DNA of 64,000 bases, from positions 2,794,917 to 2,858,916 of the forward strand of contig JARFIW010001178.1 in assembly GCA_036346225.1 (NCBI GenBank), in the 5' to 3' direction. Under the pieces are notes generated by a model. That model worked only from the letters and a program-made list of their open reading frames with translations. It had not been told where the DNA came from and made no database searches. The translations under genes were made by a program, and so were the position numbers. Origin of the DNA: Platerodrilus igneus. Lineage: Eukaryota; Arthropoda; Insecta; Coleoptera; Lycidae. Positions 33,626 to 46,879 of the stretch are shown piece after piece. The first letter of the stretch is position 1; every line of letters begins with the position of its first letter.

Positions 33626-34737
33626 TGGAAACTTGTCGTGCCTACCGCTAACCGTAGGGAGGTGCTTAAATTATGCCATGATGATCCCATTGCTGCGCAC
33701 CTTGGTGTTACCAAAACTCTCGCTAAAATATCTGAATTATATTACTGGCCCACACTAAAGCAATCTGTTTGTCGCTATATTAAGAACTGTAAAATTTGTG
33801 GTTCTCATAAGAGTTCGCAAGACGCTCGCCTTGGTTTAATGGGTAACTTTAAACGTGTATCTTATCCCTTTCAATTAATATTGCTTGACTTATTAGGACC
33901 TCTCCCCCGATAGAAAAAAGGTAACCAATATCTTTTAGTTGTCACCGATTGATTTTCTAAATTTGTTATGGTGCAACCCTTACGTAAAGCTACATCTGCT
34001 GCTATAATTAAATTCCTAGAACAAAATGTATTTCTTATCTTTGGTGTCCGTCAGATTATTTTTTGTGACAATGGGGCACAATTTATCTCTAAAGATTTTC
34101 AGAATTTCGTTAAAAGTTACAAAGTACAAAAAATTGGTTTAACGCAAAATACCATCCTCAAGTAAACCCTACCGAAAGAGTAAATAGAGTTTCAGTTACC
34201 GCTATCTCTTCCTATATTGATTCAGACCATACTACATGGGATGAACATATTTTTAAAATTGCTCAAGCTTTGCGTACATCTAAACACGAAGCAACCCAAT
34301 TCACTCCGTCATTTCTTGTTTTTGGAAGATATACCCCAATCGATGGGAGTTACTATGATTTAGTGCCTGACGATACTAACGTAATTGAATTTGACGATAA
34401 AGTACGCTGGGACAAAGACCAACAGTCATTACCTTCTATCTTTAACGACGTTAGAAAAAATTTGTTAAAAGCTTACGAAAAGATTAAGGCTCACTATAAC
34501 TTACGTAAACGAAATATTTCCTTCGCCTTGGGCGAACAAGTTTGGAAAAAGAATTATGTCTTATCGGATGCATCTAAGAAATTTTCCTCAAAATTAGCCC
34601 CTAAATTCATCCTTTGTAAGGTCATTCGTGTCATTAGTCCCCTTATCTACGAACTTCAGTATGCTGAAGGAAAACGCCAAGGCAGGTGGCATATTAAAGA
34701 CCTTAAGCCATTCTCTGCTGACCCAAATGCTAGTTAA
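33626..34737 (+). pseudogene. gypsy integrase, broken
   Basis: HHCC domain (CHDDPIAAHLGVTKTL, YYWPTLKQSV, CKIC), first Asp in LLDLLGPLP, a stop at about 33912, second Asp in IFCDNGAQF, then a frameshift before the Glu in NPTERVNRV (34165-34195). The C-terminal domain runs to 34737 with LGEQVWKKNYVL and GRWHIKDLKPF. Confidence 0.82.
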
Positions 34738-34739
34738 GT

Positions 34740-36740
34740 TTTCCACGTTCCATTCCCCTTACGATTTACCTAATATTTTTTGGTTCTCACCATCAATTAG
34801 TAACTTTAATCGCTTATTTCCTCTCTTGTACTGTGTATACCTCTTATACGTTTAACTTTACTTACCTTAAATTAGCTATCTTTTTCTTTTCGGTTGACTT
34901 TTCCTTGACCATACCGTTACTTATATATCACTTTATCCTTTAGACCCCCCAAGTATAACCCTGTCCCTTCGTTTAATTAATCCTCGAACTTTTCCTACAG
35001 CATATTATTTGGTTTTTAGTATTTTTCTTACATCGTTTAATTGTGTGGTAATTGTCGTAACTTTGGTTGTAATAACTCATTGAATTTTTATGATTGGTTT
35101 TAGCTGATGTTAGAGTGGATGTTTTTCTTCTTTGGGCTCACATAGAACACGCGCAGCCTATGCCATTGTAAGAAATAGTTCATGTTCGCAGTTGCAAAAA
35201 ACTAGGATTGTCTATTCCATGTGTTTTTCCTCTGAATTATTGCAGTCGCCCACATTACACTATATCATTATTTGTTTCTTTTCCTAATAAATCACCATAA
35301 CTTATAAACATTTTTTTTTCATTGTTTTTTGTTGAACTTCGTGGTGAGGCGCTATCGCTTATTGATATCTTATTAAATTCTCGGTTGTTTTAGCATATTG
35401 GGACAGTGTACCTGTATTTAATTGCTTATAATTAGGCATCTTTGTGTGTTTAGGGCGTTACCGTTTTAAAACTGCCTTGAAACAGTTGGGTTTTCGTGTG
35501 ATTGTATCTGTATTGATACTTTTAAGTTGTTGTGTCAACTTTTGTCTGATTTTCTTATCGTAGGAGATGCACCCAAATGCCTTTGCCGGTCCCTCGTGCC
35601 GTTTCTTGCAAACGGGCCTGCTTCACAGGTCGCTCTTTTTAGAGGGTACGAGAAATGCCCATTTAACGGCTCCACGGAGCCACTCTATCGTTATCTTTAT
35701 CTATTATCTTTGGTAATGACTAAGTTAATATCTTTATCTTATTTATTATCTTAGATAATACCCTTAGTTTTAATATCGTTATCTTACCGATTACCTATAA
35801 TCATAATTTTAGTTAGTATCTTATCTTACCGACTACCGTTAGTAATAACTTTTGTTTAATTTCGCGTTATCTTACCTGTTATATTTAGTAATAACTTTTG
35901 TTTAATATCGCGTTACCTTACCTACTATCTCTAATAATAACTTTAGCTTAATATCGCGTTATCTTACCTAATATCTCAAATAATAACTAAAGCTTAATAT
36001 CGTTATCTTATCTATTACCTTTGATGATAACAATTTAAGCTTAATATCGTTATCTTATCCATTATCTTTAACAATTTGAGATTTTGTTTTATCTTTTTAT
36101 CTTCCTAACGTTTGGTATTTATGACCAGAGGTGGGAATTATTTTTCTTGAATTTAAGTGAAAAAGCTAACCTGATGTAGAAATGTAATTTGTTAGGTTAG
36201 CGATGTAAGGATTTAGTAGGGTGGTACTTTTGGTAAATTTATTGATTCACAACCATGTCATGGACAAGTTTTGATGTGTATCGTTAGTAAACCAAAGTAC
36301 CAGTAACAAAAATTTGCTAGAGTGTAGACTAACGCACTCTGTTGAACATTTTAAATTTGGGCACTTTTTGCCAACAAAGAATAGATTGGATGCAACGCTC
36401 ATGTGCGTTTGCATGTAGGAAACTTTAATGTTAGCTTTAGTTTAGATAGGTTAGACGACTTGTCGCATTTGTTTTAATTTAAGTAGTGTTTCATGCTCCC
36501 CGACAAATTTGTGCTGTCGATTATTAGTGTAGTCAAAAACAATGGGGCTACATTTTCCATTTCCTGGTAATTCGGTAGACGTGTTATCGGTCGAAAAAAC
36601 CAGGTGGCGCCTTATATAAACATTGTGTAGGTTTTAAGTTAGGATTTATGTAGGGTAGTTAGGACTTAGACTTTAAGCTATTACTGTGCTAACAGGCTTT
36701 TTCTTTTTTTAAGTTTTTTCTTTTATGGCTTTGTTGCGAT
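34740..36740 (+). other. 3' non-coding region of the 28.6-kb gypsy element
   Basis: Two kilobases between Pol and the 3' LTR with no env-like frame. It holds the tandem repeats at 35690-36085. The bases before the LTR lack a clean polypurine tract, which is unusual. Confidence 0.5.
35690..36085 (+). repeat. degenerate 45-50 bp tandem repeat
   Basis: About eight units, each built as CTTAyCTATTATCTTTAATA, then ATAACTTT, then TTAATATCGCGTTA. The third and later units are the best conserved. It lies wholly inside the 3' non-coding part of the gypsy element. Confidence 0.7.
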
Positions 36741-37438
36741 TGTTACGTGCCAAATTGGCACTTAAACATTTTTTTAGTTTAATTTTGATGTGCGGAAGTT
36801 TCGCGCCACAAATTCAAAAGACTTGGCGTGTATTTCCGTACGTCAAAAGTGGGTTGGACGAATAATTTCGCGTCGACGCGTGAAAGGAGAAAAAGTGGGG
36901 TTTTTTTCCGGTGAACTCTGTAACGTGGCTGTTTTGCCTGTAACTTTGAATAGTGTGGTCGTGTTAGGTATCGTATCGTGCCTTTATCTTTATCTATGTA
37001 GATTTCCTTGCCTTGCTTATCTGTTAGGCGCCCCTTATACCTGTTTCCTTATTTGTTCCTGCATAGGTAGAAGATAAATTTGTCGCAGCCTAGGGCGAAC
37101 CGAGTTCACGACCCTGGGAGGAGGCCATTATCTGCTAGCAGCCACCATCTTTAAATTGCCTTGAAGGGGCCATCAGCAGTCCTGATAGACGTCAGCAGAC
37201 GCCAACTTTAACTCAACCCCGCAGGACGTCGGATTTCTTATGTAAGTACCTATTGTCTTACCCTGTTTGCGAATTAAATAAATATTTTCCGTCAATTGCG
37301 CATTTAATTTGTGCATTGTGTGACGTGATTGACAGATGCGCGCGTCGAAATCTGTATAAAGATTAGCGTTACCAACTGCCAGTGGTGTCTAGTATACCGC
37401 GCTTGCGGGATTGTAGCTATGAACTTTTAAGTGTAAGA
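36741..37438 (+). repeat. 3' LTR of the 28.6-kb gypsy element
   Basis: 698 bp, starting TGTTACGTGCC and ending GTGTAAGA, followed by the target duplication AACC. Confidence 0.88.
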
Positions 37439-37442
37439 AACC

Positions 37443-38578
37443 AGACGCCTGATAGTGGAACTCACCACTATCAAGTTTAAGCTAATTAATTATATCATTT
37501 AATACAAAGTAACAAGGTTTTAATGTATGTATTCAAACCGTTAGATTTATACAATAGTCGCAAGCACGTGGCTTTTGCATTATAGCATCAAATTGGTTCA
37601 CGCCTGATTCACGTGGAATAGGAGTGTTATACAATAACACCCCTCCTATCCCTACTAAATGTAAGAAGAGTATGGAGAAACGGACGAACGCTAGACGGGG
37701 GACAGACAAAAAAATTAAAATTAGTTATTCGTGAGCCATCCACAAAAGTACATGTGCGGCTGAACGTGAAAGGGTAGTCGAATATACCCCGTATGTTATG
37801 AAGTAACAATCGGGAGTCACATGGTGTGTGAGTCCGTGTATTTTTGTCAGACCTACAGCATTAATCAGATTGTGACAAATTGGTGCCTAGCAAGGAATTG
37901 AAAATAAGCACCACTTCATACGAATTTACTCCTGACTCAAATAGACTTTTTGTTTAATTAAAGGCAAAACTGTAAGTTATAAGTTTGTTACAGTAATCCG
38001 TGCGGACAATAAAAAACGTAGTAAAGTAAGCAAAGAAAATTAACTCGCACCGAGTACCGCTACAAAACAAGGGGAATCTAAAGAATGCCATTCTAGCTAC
38101 AACGTCGAAGAGCGGGGTGGGTCACTCAGAAACCTCCAGAAAGAAAATTTATTTACAAACTCTTAAAAAATCAACATGTTGTAAAAGGAAAACAAACTCG
38201 CACAGAAAGCAACATTTATCCAGCGTTTCCCAGAGAATTTATATAGTGCAAAATCTTCACAAAATATAACTACCTTTCTAAATTCCCTGACGATTAACTT
38301 AAATGGTAAATTCACACATGTACATTAACCAAAAAGAAAAAAGGAATACTTTCAGTCCTGTTATATTTACAATTATTAAATCATTGATATCAAAATAGTT
38401 CAACTATTAGTAGGAAAAAAAAGGTTTACTTACATATTTATCGCAATTACAGTTAATCTTTCGACGATAGAAATGCATTTCCTTTCAGCAGGAACAGATG
38501 ATAATATTATACCTAACCAGTATGGTACTCTAAAAGGTATCTCTATAAGGCTAGGGGTGGCATCACAGAGTAGTTCAC
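37443..38578. other. intergenic, no gene recognised
   Basis: Contains a short hairpin CTGATAGTGG/CCACTATCAAG at 37450-37475 and little else. No coding motif was seen. Confidence 0.35.
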
Positions 38579-38763
38579 TGTTAAGAGTAAGAAAGAACGA
38601 TGTAAATTAGTATATTAAATATTGGTAAAACATGAAATTATAACACGAGTTTCTTTTTTTCTTTTTAACTATATACAACACAGCTAACTAATATATTTTA
38701 TATATACAACATAATCAAGGCATGCACACGCACGCCCATTTAAATAAACAATTATTCTCAACA
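38579..38763 (-). repeat. probable 3' LTR of a copia element
   Basis: On the minus strand the polypurine tract AGGAGGGAG is followed by TGTTGAGAATAATTG and ends at about CTCTTAACA. Position directly after the Pol end and the TG...CA ends support a roughly 185-bp LTR. The matching 5' LTR is absent. Confidence 0.6.
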
Positions 38764-40130
38764 CTCCCTCCTAATTGTTTAGTTTCAGCAATCCGAGAAG
38801 ATTGTTAACATGAACCAAACGGCAACGATTCAAACCTATTGTTAAACCCGTCTGCAGCTTGATTCTTTGTTTCCACACATGTTGCTTTGACTTGACAGTC
38901 TTCCACCTTTTTGCGGACGAAGAAATAACGAATTTCAATATATTTCGTACTACGGTGCAACTGTGGGTTTTTGATAACTTAAATTGCACGTTGGTTGTTG
39001 ATATGAATGACAGGAATTTCGTCATAATTGACTAATTCGTAAAAGTGTTTCTTGATCTATATCGCATGTTTAGTTTCCACGAATTCCGCTTCCAATGTGG
39101 ATAGAGCAATATCAGATTGCTTCTTGCTTATCCAGCAGATTGTTGCGCCACCATACTTAAACAGAACTTTGCTATTACACTTGCGATCACTATCACTGGC
39201 GAAGTCTGCATCGCTGTAGATTTCAAGCTTATCATGACGATGTCGGTAAGTGAGTTGATAGTCCTTTGTGCCTGTGAAGTATCTAAGAATCCGTTTAACA
39301 TCAATCCACGAATGATTAGTGGGGTTTTCAACAAATCTTGATCAGTAGTTCACTGCAAACATAATATATGTATGAGTGCAATGAGCCAGGTAGATTAATT
39401 GACCTATGACTTGTAGATACGGAACATCTACAGTTACTTCGTCTGAGCTGACACTAAACAAGGGTTTACTAATTGGAGTCATAGCTGACTTACAGTTAGT
39501 CATTCCAAACATTGCGAGAGTACGCTCAATATAACTCTTTTGGTGAACAGTCGCTCTATACATATTCCAAGATAATTTACCGCTCTACTAATTGTGATTT
39601 TAAACTCTCGTTCCAATTCTTCAAGAAACTTTCTTGCTGTTTGTTTGGTTGTAGACAATTCCAAACCGTCATCAACATAGATTGCTATCATCATCGTTTT
39701 TACCATCGTAATCACCAATAAGCAAGCATGGGTCAGACGTGCTCTGTTGGAGACCATATTTCAATAAAACTGATTTGAAATCCAGCAACGCGACAACTTG
39801 CTTCAAACCGTATAAACTTTTATTAAGTAGACACACACGGCCAGAATCATCGTTATAGCCATCTGGTTGTTCCATGTAAATCTCCTTATGAAGATCTCAA
39901 TAAAGAAACGCAGTTTAAATATCAAACTTACGCATTTTCATACCTTTTGCGGCTGCTATACTAATCAGTGACCTGATCGTATCCATTCGTGCTACTGGGC
40001 TAAAATTTTTGTCATAGTCAATGGCGGCTCTTTGTATAAACCCTTTTGCCACAAGTCGAGTTTCATAATGACTAATCAGAATCCACTTCCAATAACAATA
40101 ACAAAATCTTAATAAAGAAAAACAATCCAA
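38764..40130 (-). pseudogene. Ty1/copia Pol relic (RT and RNase H)
   Basis: In order on the minus strand: RLVAKGFIQRAAIDYDKNFS with PVARMDTIRSLI (RT start), VCLLNKSLYGLKQ, IAIYVDDGLELS (YVDD retained), a connection ending CTHTYIMFAVNY, then RNase H DVKRILRYFTGTKDYQLTYR, LEIYSDADFASDS and DIALSTLEAEFVE, and the tail IEIRYFFVRKKVED with AADGF. At least five frameshifts and stops break it. Everything 5' of the RT start (gag, protease, integrase) is missing. Confidence 0.85.
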
Positions 40131-40780
40131 CCCAAATGTATTGCTGGTGAAGTTATTGATTGTTGTAGAGAATTTAACAAATGGGGATGACGTTTAGTAT
40201 CTCATGATCTATAAAGTTACAGCTACCATCATTCCAAATTCCAAAAACAATACATACCGGATAGTAAAAGGGTTATTACGTTTTAGTATTTCTTAGCTGC
40301 TCCACTTCTAAAGTTCAGTGTTAAGGATGTGGTTCACTTTTAGGATAAACACGACGAATTTTCCCAACTATTTAAAACGGACGTCCACAAATGTCATTTT
40401 GCTTTCATATTAAAAATGTATTACCCGTACAGAATTAATACCGCAAAATTATCACTAAACATTTCATAAAATTATATTTTAAAGAGACAGGCTTCTTAAA
40501 AGCAATGAACCGACTAAAAAATAAATACCTTTGCACTCGAATTCAAACGCATTATTTGTGTCTTTTTAGGCTATCGCTTAGACAATAATATCCACTGGTT
40601 AGTACTTTGGGATAAAATGATAGCTAGTAGTTGTTTTTATATAAAGCAATCTGGATAGTTATATAAGGACCACCTCTATATTTTAAGGTTTCAAAGAACA
40701 CCTGGTTATGCATGAATAGGAGCTTGAGTAATCACAATTATAATAATATAAATGCAAGACACAATAAGGGATAAATACTT
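40131..40780. other. AT-rich, no gene recognised
   Basis: Spacer between the copia relic and the LINE 3' end; nothing recognised. Confidence 0.35.
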
Positions 40781-41949
40781 TCACACAATTAACATTAGTT
40801 GAGAGTATTGCAAAACCAATATCTGTAGTTGTTTATAATAATAACCATGTTTAAGTACAGTTATTATTTTGTGATTAGTTTTTACATCTTGTGACTGGTT
40901 GGAAGCGTACCTCCATTGATTTCTATTCTGAACTAGTCTACACATTTCCCTGAAATTCTCACAGCCTACATCTTTCACTATATGTGTGCAGTAATCTAAC
41001 CTAGGTCTACCTCTACTTCTCTTTTTTCCTATCTTTGCTTCTAATATATTCCGCGCTATTCTCTCATGCCCTAGTATGTGGTCTATCAACCAATCTCTTC
41101 TATTTTTTAGTTTTCCACATAGTTCTTTCCTCCCCTACCATTTCTAGTACCTCTCTGTTCTTAACTTTGTCTGTCCATGGTATCTTCATCATACGTCTGT
41201 AGCACCACATTTCAAAGGATTCTACCTTTTTCTTGTCTGCTTCTCCTACTGTCCAGGCTTCACAGCCATACAGTGCTGTGCTCCACACATATGTTTTAAG
41301 CAATCTTTTCCTTGTTTCTATGTTTGTGGTCTTTGAACACAGTAGTTGCTTTTTCTTGTTAAATGTAGCACGATCTTGTGTTAATCTTTGTTTTATATCT
41401 TTTGTGCTTTTCTCATCTTGCGTTATTTGACTTCCTAGGTAGCAGAAATCTTTAACGTCTTGTACATTCTCGTTACCTATTTGTGTTCTTGTTTTTGATT
41501 TATTTTCCCCTTTTTTGCATACTAGAACTTTAGTTTTATTTTTGTTAATTTTCATACCGTATCTCTTTGTTGGAACCGTTTCCATTTCATTAAGAGCAGT
41601 TTCTAACTCGTCCTTGCTAGATGCTAATATTGCTATATCATTTACAAATCTAAGCATATCAATCTTTTGTCCATGCATATTAATTTCAAATGTCTTCCAG
41701 CATTTGACAGTATTCATTGCCTCTTCTATGTACAAGTTAAAAATTAATGGGGATAAGGCACATCCCTGTCTCATCCCTTTCCTAATATTTACTTCTCTAC
41801 TTTCTTACTCTAATTCTATTACCGCTGTTTGCTCTTTGTATCAATGCTATGCGGTATCCGTCTATCCCTAAAGCTCATTCCAATCTTTTTGAGTATTTCG
41901 AACATTTTTTTCCATTTTACATTGTCGAATGCTTTTTCCAGATCTACAA

Positions 41950-41998
<49 letters not shown>

Positions 41999-43505
41999 GT
42001 TTTCCCCCTTCTCTATTGTTTTCTCCATTATCACTCTCAGAGCTAAAATCACCTCCCGTGTTCCCCTTTTTCGCCTAAACTCAAATTGATCTTCTCCCAG
42101 TATTTCTTCAGCTCGTCTTTCCATTCGTCTTTGTACAATTGTAGTTAATATTTTTGAAACGTGTGCTGTCAAACTTATTGTTCGAAAATCCACGCCCTCT
42201 TTTTTTGCCTGTCTCATAGATATAGCTTCCCTATATATTCCTGCCATCTAGCTACTTTCTCTACATTCTCGTTTCCTCCCGCGCCCTTATATTTTTGCTA
42301 TATGGTTTTATATTCCTAAAATTCATTCTAATTAATTTGTATGCTTTGTCTGTCTTTCCTATTTCCATCTTAGTTTGTACTTCTTTGCACTTTTCATCAA
42401 TCCATTGTTCTTTAGCTTTCCTCTATTTGCGAATAATTTCCCATTTTATGGCTTTGTATCTTTGTTTTTCTGTTTCGTCTGATCTATTTTTGTATTTTCG
42501 TTTTTTTTCTATTAAATTCAGGATATCCTTTGTTATCCATGGTTTCTTATTTTCTTTTTGTGTATACCCCAGCATATCTCTGGCCGTCATGTTTAAGCTG
42601 GATTTAATGTTATTCCATTCTGTTTCCACTTTGTTAGTATCAGAAATTTTCCCGATATCTTTCAGGAATTCATTTGACTTTTTCTCAAATCTTTTGTGGA
42701 TATCTTTATCATTTAGCTTCTCAAAGTCAACGTGCCTTTTTCCGTTCCTCTTTTTCAGATTTTTAAATTTAAGTGTGTCCTTCATAATTATGATGTTGTG
42801 GTCAGTGTCTATATCTGTTTCCGGGTAGCTTATACAGTCTTTTACTTGATTTCTAAACTGTTGTTTAACAATAATGTAATCTATTTGATATCTTCCTATA
42901 TCTCCTGGCATCTTCCACGTGTATCGTATTCTAGCATGATGTTGAAATAATGTATTTGTGATTGTTAAGTTGTTCTTTTCGCAAAATTCTATCAGCCTAT
43001 TTCCTCTGTCATTTCTCGTGCCTAAACCAAATAACTTACTATCGCTCCTCCATACCCTCACCTACCACTGCAATAAAATCTTCCGTAATTATTAAATTTT
43101 CAAGTTCTTTTACGTATCTTAGTATGTCTTCGATATCTTTGTAGGTCGCCTCTACCTATTCCTTACTGTATCTAGAGGTGGGCATGTATACTTGTATTAT
43201 TACTGTATTTACCGGTGTAGATTCAAATCTAACCATGAGTTCTCTTTCGTTCTTTTGTAAGTGGTTTTCTACACGTCGTCCTATCTTTTTTCGCATAACT
43301 ATCCCACGGCCGAATTTTCTTCCTATGATCCTGTATGAATTACCCCGAAGTCTCCACTCCAAAAATCCCCCGCCTCTGGCCAGCGAACTTTGCTGATTCC
43401 TACTATGTCTAGTGCTAACCTATCCATTTCGAGTTTCAGGTTCTTTAACTTACCTACTTGTTCAATACTTCCGACAGTCCACGCTCCGACTCGCAGAATA
43501 TTCAC
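40781..43505 (-). mobile_element. RTE/BovB-like LINE, nearly full-length, broken
   Basis: One ORF in frame-shifted pieces on the minus strand. The apurinic-type endonuclease starts LRVGAWTVGSIEQVGKLKNL and has DIVGISKVRWPEAGDFWSGD, then VQVYMPTSR-like IIQVYMPTSR, FIAVVGEGM and GRYQIDYIIV ending TDHNI. RT has ILTTIVQRRMERR, GFVDLEKAFDNVKW, RQGCALSPLIFNLYIEEAM and RFVNDIAILA where FADD is expected, so the active site is altered. The C-terminal part has YLGSQIT, LYGCEAWTVGEADKKKVESF, and at the end GHERIARNILEAKIG with RGRPRLDY. It would have nicked DNA and copied its own RNA there. The 3' end falls near 40790. Confidence 0.85.
41954..41997. repeat. (TA)22 microsatellite inside the LINE RT frame
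   Basis: A pure TA tract of about 44 bp sits between ENVYI and GFVDLEKAFD. Read on the minus strand it encodes (Tyr-Ile)n and keeps the RT frame open. Confidence 0.9.
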
Positions 43506-43775
43506 GGATCATTTTCTATATTTTCGGATCACATCCCCCGAAGTAGTCCCCTCCCGGAGATCCGAATATGTGTCTTAGAATATCATACCGACCCCTATGG
43601 TCTCTGCCACTCTAAGTACCAAAAAGCTGCTGCCTTCTGGTTCCTCACTAAAAACCCCACTAATTTGGTTGAACGTATAGTTCGACTCTTTAGCTCATTG
43701 AAACGCGCAAGCTATTCTACCCGTTCTAGTATTTTAGAACTTCGTCAAAGTGCAGGTCCATTCAGAATGGCATAA
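43506..43775 (-). repeat. LINE 5' leader or adjacent dispersed repeat
   Basis: Shares 43569-43775 with 10755-10982, up to the end GTGCAGGTCCATTCAGAATGGCAT. It sits immediately 5' of the LINE endonuclease. No protein was recognised. Confidence 0.5.
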
Positions 43776-44629
43776 ACCGGTCTAATAAATAACAAATACT
43801 AAACCACATATCCTAATTAACTTAAACCGACCTAATAAATAAATTAAATTAAGAAGATGAAATAAAGTGAAACCGCACATACCCCCAGGACTTAAAAGAA
43901 ATAATGATTGTGACGAACCACGGCATTAGTGCGTACCCACTAGGACTTTAACAGTATTACCCATGTCCTCTTAGCAATAAGAGATAATTAGATGTGCGTA
44001 GACGACCAGGATACCTATTTTCGAACTTAGACGACATGAAGTCGTGCACGAAAATGTGACATTGTTGCATGAAATCGAACGTAGGGTAGTTTCGAACTTA
44101 TGCGACATTCGCATGCGAAATTGCACGAAATACCGGGTCGTCTATGAAAATTGACTTGCGTTTGCGTGTTCATTCAACGGATATCAATATTACAGTTTCT
44201 TTCTATTTGTTATATTTTTAAATAATTTTAGGATTGTTGTATTGTGTTGTGTAAGCGTTGTTTTTGAACCCTTTTGATTTCGTTAATTATAGTTGTATTA
44301 ATGGTTTAGTCAAGAAATGGCTACGTTGTAAATAATATTGACTTACATACACACGAAAACTTGACAAATGAGGTCTGTTGACGAGTGAAATGTGTTTTCT
44401 TGGGATGATATAGTGTTCAAAATTTTATAAACAGTATTGTATGGATTCGATGAATGTAAAATGTCAAATACATGGTTAATTTCGTAAATAATTAAAAATA
44501 AAATCTGTACGAAGAAGTTGTTCAATTACAAAATTATTTGAGAAATAATTATACTACAGACAAGCATATAGAAGATTCCTACGTTTCGAGTTGACTAACG
44601 ATGAATTGTTTACGCGAGTTATGTAATCC

Positions 44630-44632
<3 letters not shown>
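43776..44632. other. intergenic, no gene recognised
   Basis: Includes a near-repeat TCGAACTTA...CGACAT at 44021-44110. No coding motif was seen. Confidence 0.35.

Positions 44633-44667
<35 letters not shown>
44633..44667. repeat. (AT)n microsatellite
   Basis: Pure AT dinucleotide run of about 35 bp; left border of module X. Confidence 0.95.
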
Positions 44668-44668
<1 letters not shown>

Positions 44669-46833
44669 CTGTGATATAATCCTTTGAATGCGGGAACTGG
44701 GTCCTTTCAACAAAAAAATTCTAGTCCCACCGATTGGGCGTCATAAACTGCTGTGATCCTGGTTTCGCTTCAGCTGCTCACCTAATTTTATAAACCTCCT
44801 CATTCATAAAATTAAACAACACATTCCTACCACAAACATCAACGTCAACTCTATTTACATCAATATTCAGAATACATTAAATTTTCAAATTAAATTTCAG
44901 CATAAAATTCAGTTTTAAAAAGAATTTCAAGATTAATTTTATTATCACTTTAACGTGCATCCAGAATTAAAGTCCTTGTTGGATGCCTACTAATTAATAT
45001 AACAATATAAGCAGACCGGAGTCTGAGTATAAAGGAGCATCTACCACCCTTTACGTTAATTAACCAGGTTCGTCTAATTGAGCTCAAAGACATACCCAAA
45101 GTTTCATCATAATTCAGAACATCAATACTAAATACCCTTTCTACATAAACAAGCAAATTTCATCTTAAAATTAAAATTTTATGGTTAGTACAATTTCACT
45201 AATGTCCATTTAAAGTAAATCAATTATCAAGTAATTCAACACACACAAAATGTCAAACAAAATAGTATAATAAAGTTATTCAACACACACCAAAATGTCA
45301 AACAAAATAGTATAATTTACCTGAAGGTTACTGTCCTCGTAGCTTTAATGTACATCGTCCCTTTAGTTAATCACACCATTCCAACAGGATTATATTTACG
45401 GCTTCTAATTCTCAACGCTTTTAAAATTTTCTCCATCACCATTTATTTAAAGTTGTTTCGGGGCTTTTCCGGAACTCATCTGTGTATATCTGACCCTTGT
45501 TTCGTGGATCCAGACACGTATTTGAACCATTTAATTATTAACACCCCCGAAAAATAGCAAAGAAATTCATGCGTCTTTCACCAATATACGCCAAAACTGC
45601 CTACTTTTGTGTATACATTTGTCGTTGTAAATTTTTCTAATTGGTACAGTGATACTAAATTTTATTACCTTGTATCTAAGTGCACTGAAGTACATTCATG
45701 TTAGCACGTAAATAACAAACTATTTTGAATCACTAAAATATACGAGCAAACTTTAAATTATTTTATCAAACTAAAATGCACTGTTTAACATCTTCAATCA
45801 AGTCGCGGATGTAAGAGCTTTTAACGCATCGAATAGTCAAAAGTCTAAGAGGCCTTGTTTATATTCACCTCGGTATATATAGCAAAAAGCCTGTCTGTCG
45901 GTCTGTTCCCCAAAACGGGTAATTCTAAAGAATTTCTCATGCCATGTTCCCAGTCCGTCGCTCGCGCGTTGGTTTTTACGAATTTTTCACTCGCCCCATT
46001 TAAAACTCAGAAATTCTCACACGGCACGCAAACATGTCCGAGAAAAACTAATTAATGTTGTACAGAAATCGTTGTTTCTACCTCTGATATTTGCATCCTA
46101 TTTTCAACCAATTGTGACCCTCGTGACGTTGCTTAAATCACGCCTTTTACTATATGTGTCTTTGCTTGACGCATTTTCTCTTTCCTTTTCTAACCTGTTC
46201 GTATTGGTGCAAATTGATATTCTTTATTATCGATTATATTTTAGTCCATGTGGACTATCTGGGTTAAATAACCCCGTATCGCACCTTCTCGTGAATATTA
46301 AGCCACGGTTTCTTCAAGATTCTTTGAAACCATTTGTTATCTACACAATTTTCGCCGTACGTGATATTTAAACTACGCAGGTGTTCTAAATAATATTAAT
46401 TCTCAGAGCTTTATTTTCTGGTATTATAATCTTGGATTTTCACACTTTTATGCTTATTATTAATAATGGTTTAATTAACTCCAATTAAAATTGACTTCTA
46501 TCCTTTCATTTTTAGCGAATACAAGTTAAATATTAATTATTATGTGTACACTTTGTTTTACTACCGGTTACTTAAAATAGGGTTAATTAATATAAATTTT
46601 GCACGTAATTTCCATTTGTTTAGGAATAATTACATTACCCGTAGAGCTTGTTAATACTGTTTCTTTTGATATAAAGCGTCTTGTACATGATTTAAATCTC
46701 TTATGTTTAATGAAACTAATAACCTTTTATGCTTCACGGTTTTAATAAAGCGTACCTCTTCCCAAAGCTTCTACACGGTGATTAAAATTATTTGATGTGA
46801 TTATTTAATTTTCTACCCTGGTCTAAATATGAG

Positions 46834-46835
<2 letters not shown>
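44668..46835 (-). repeat. module X, possible LTR-element end; inverted copy at 63705
   Basis: A 2.2-kb segment between two (TA)n tracts. Its right 275 bp (46562-46836) recur inverted at 63705-64000 at roughly 85 percent identity. Near its left end the minus strand reads TGACGCCCAATCGGTGGGAC, which resembles a retroviral-type primer binding site. X may therefore be a long LTR plus PBS in minus orientation. The ends lack the usual TG/CA, and only short frames with no recognised domain are present. Confidence 0.45.
45234..45316. repeat. tandem duplication of about 40 bp
   Basis: The block ATTCAACACACAC then AAAATGTCAAACAAAATAG occurs twice in direct succession with one inserted base. Confidence 0.8.

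Positions 46836-46876
<41 letters not shown>
46836..46876. repeat. (TA)n microsatellite
   Basis: About 40 bp of TA between module X and the LTR relic. Confidence 0.95.

Positions 46877-46879
<3 letters not shown>

Larger units (their letters stand above)
28627..37438 (+). mobile_element. Ty3/gypsy LTR retrotransposon (8.8 kb), defective
   Basis: Two LTRs of 699 and 698 bp start TGTTACGTGCC and end GTGTAAGA, with target duplication AACC at 28623-28626 and 37439-37442. The interior has gag (about 30325-31490), protease, RT, RNase H, integrase and a 2-kb non-coding 3' region with tandem repeats. LTRs differ at a few percent of positions. Stops and frameshifts lie in gag, protease and integrase, and the RT active site is changed, so it is dead. 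Confidence 0.9.
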
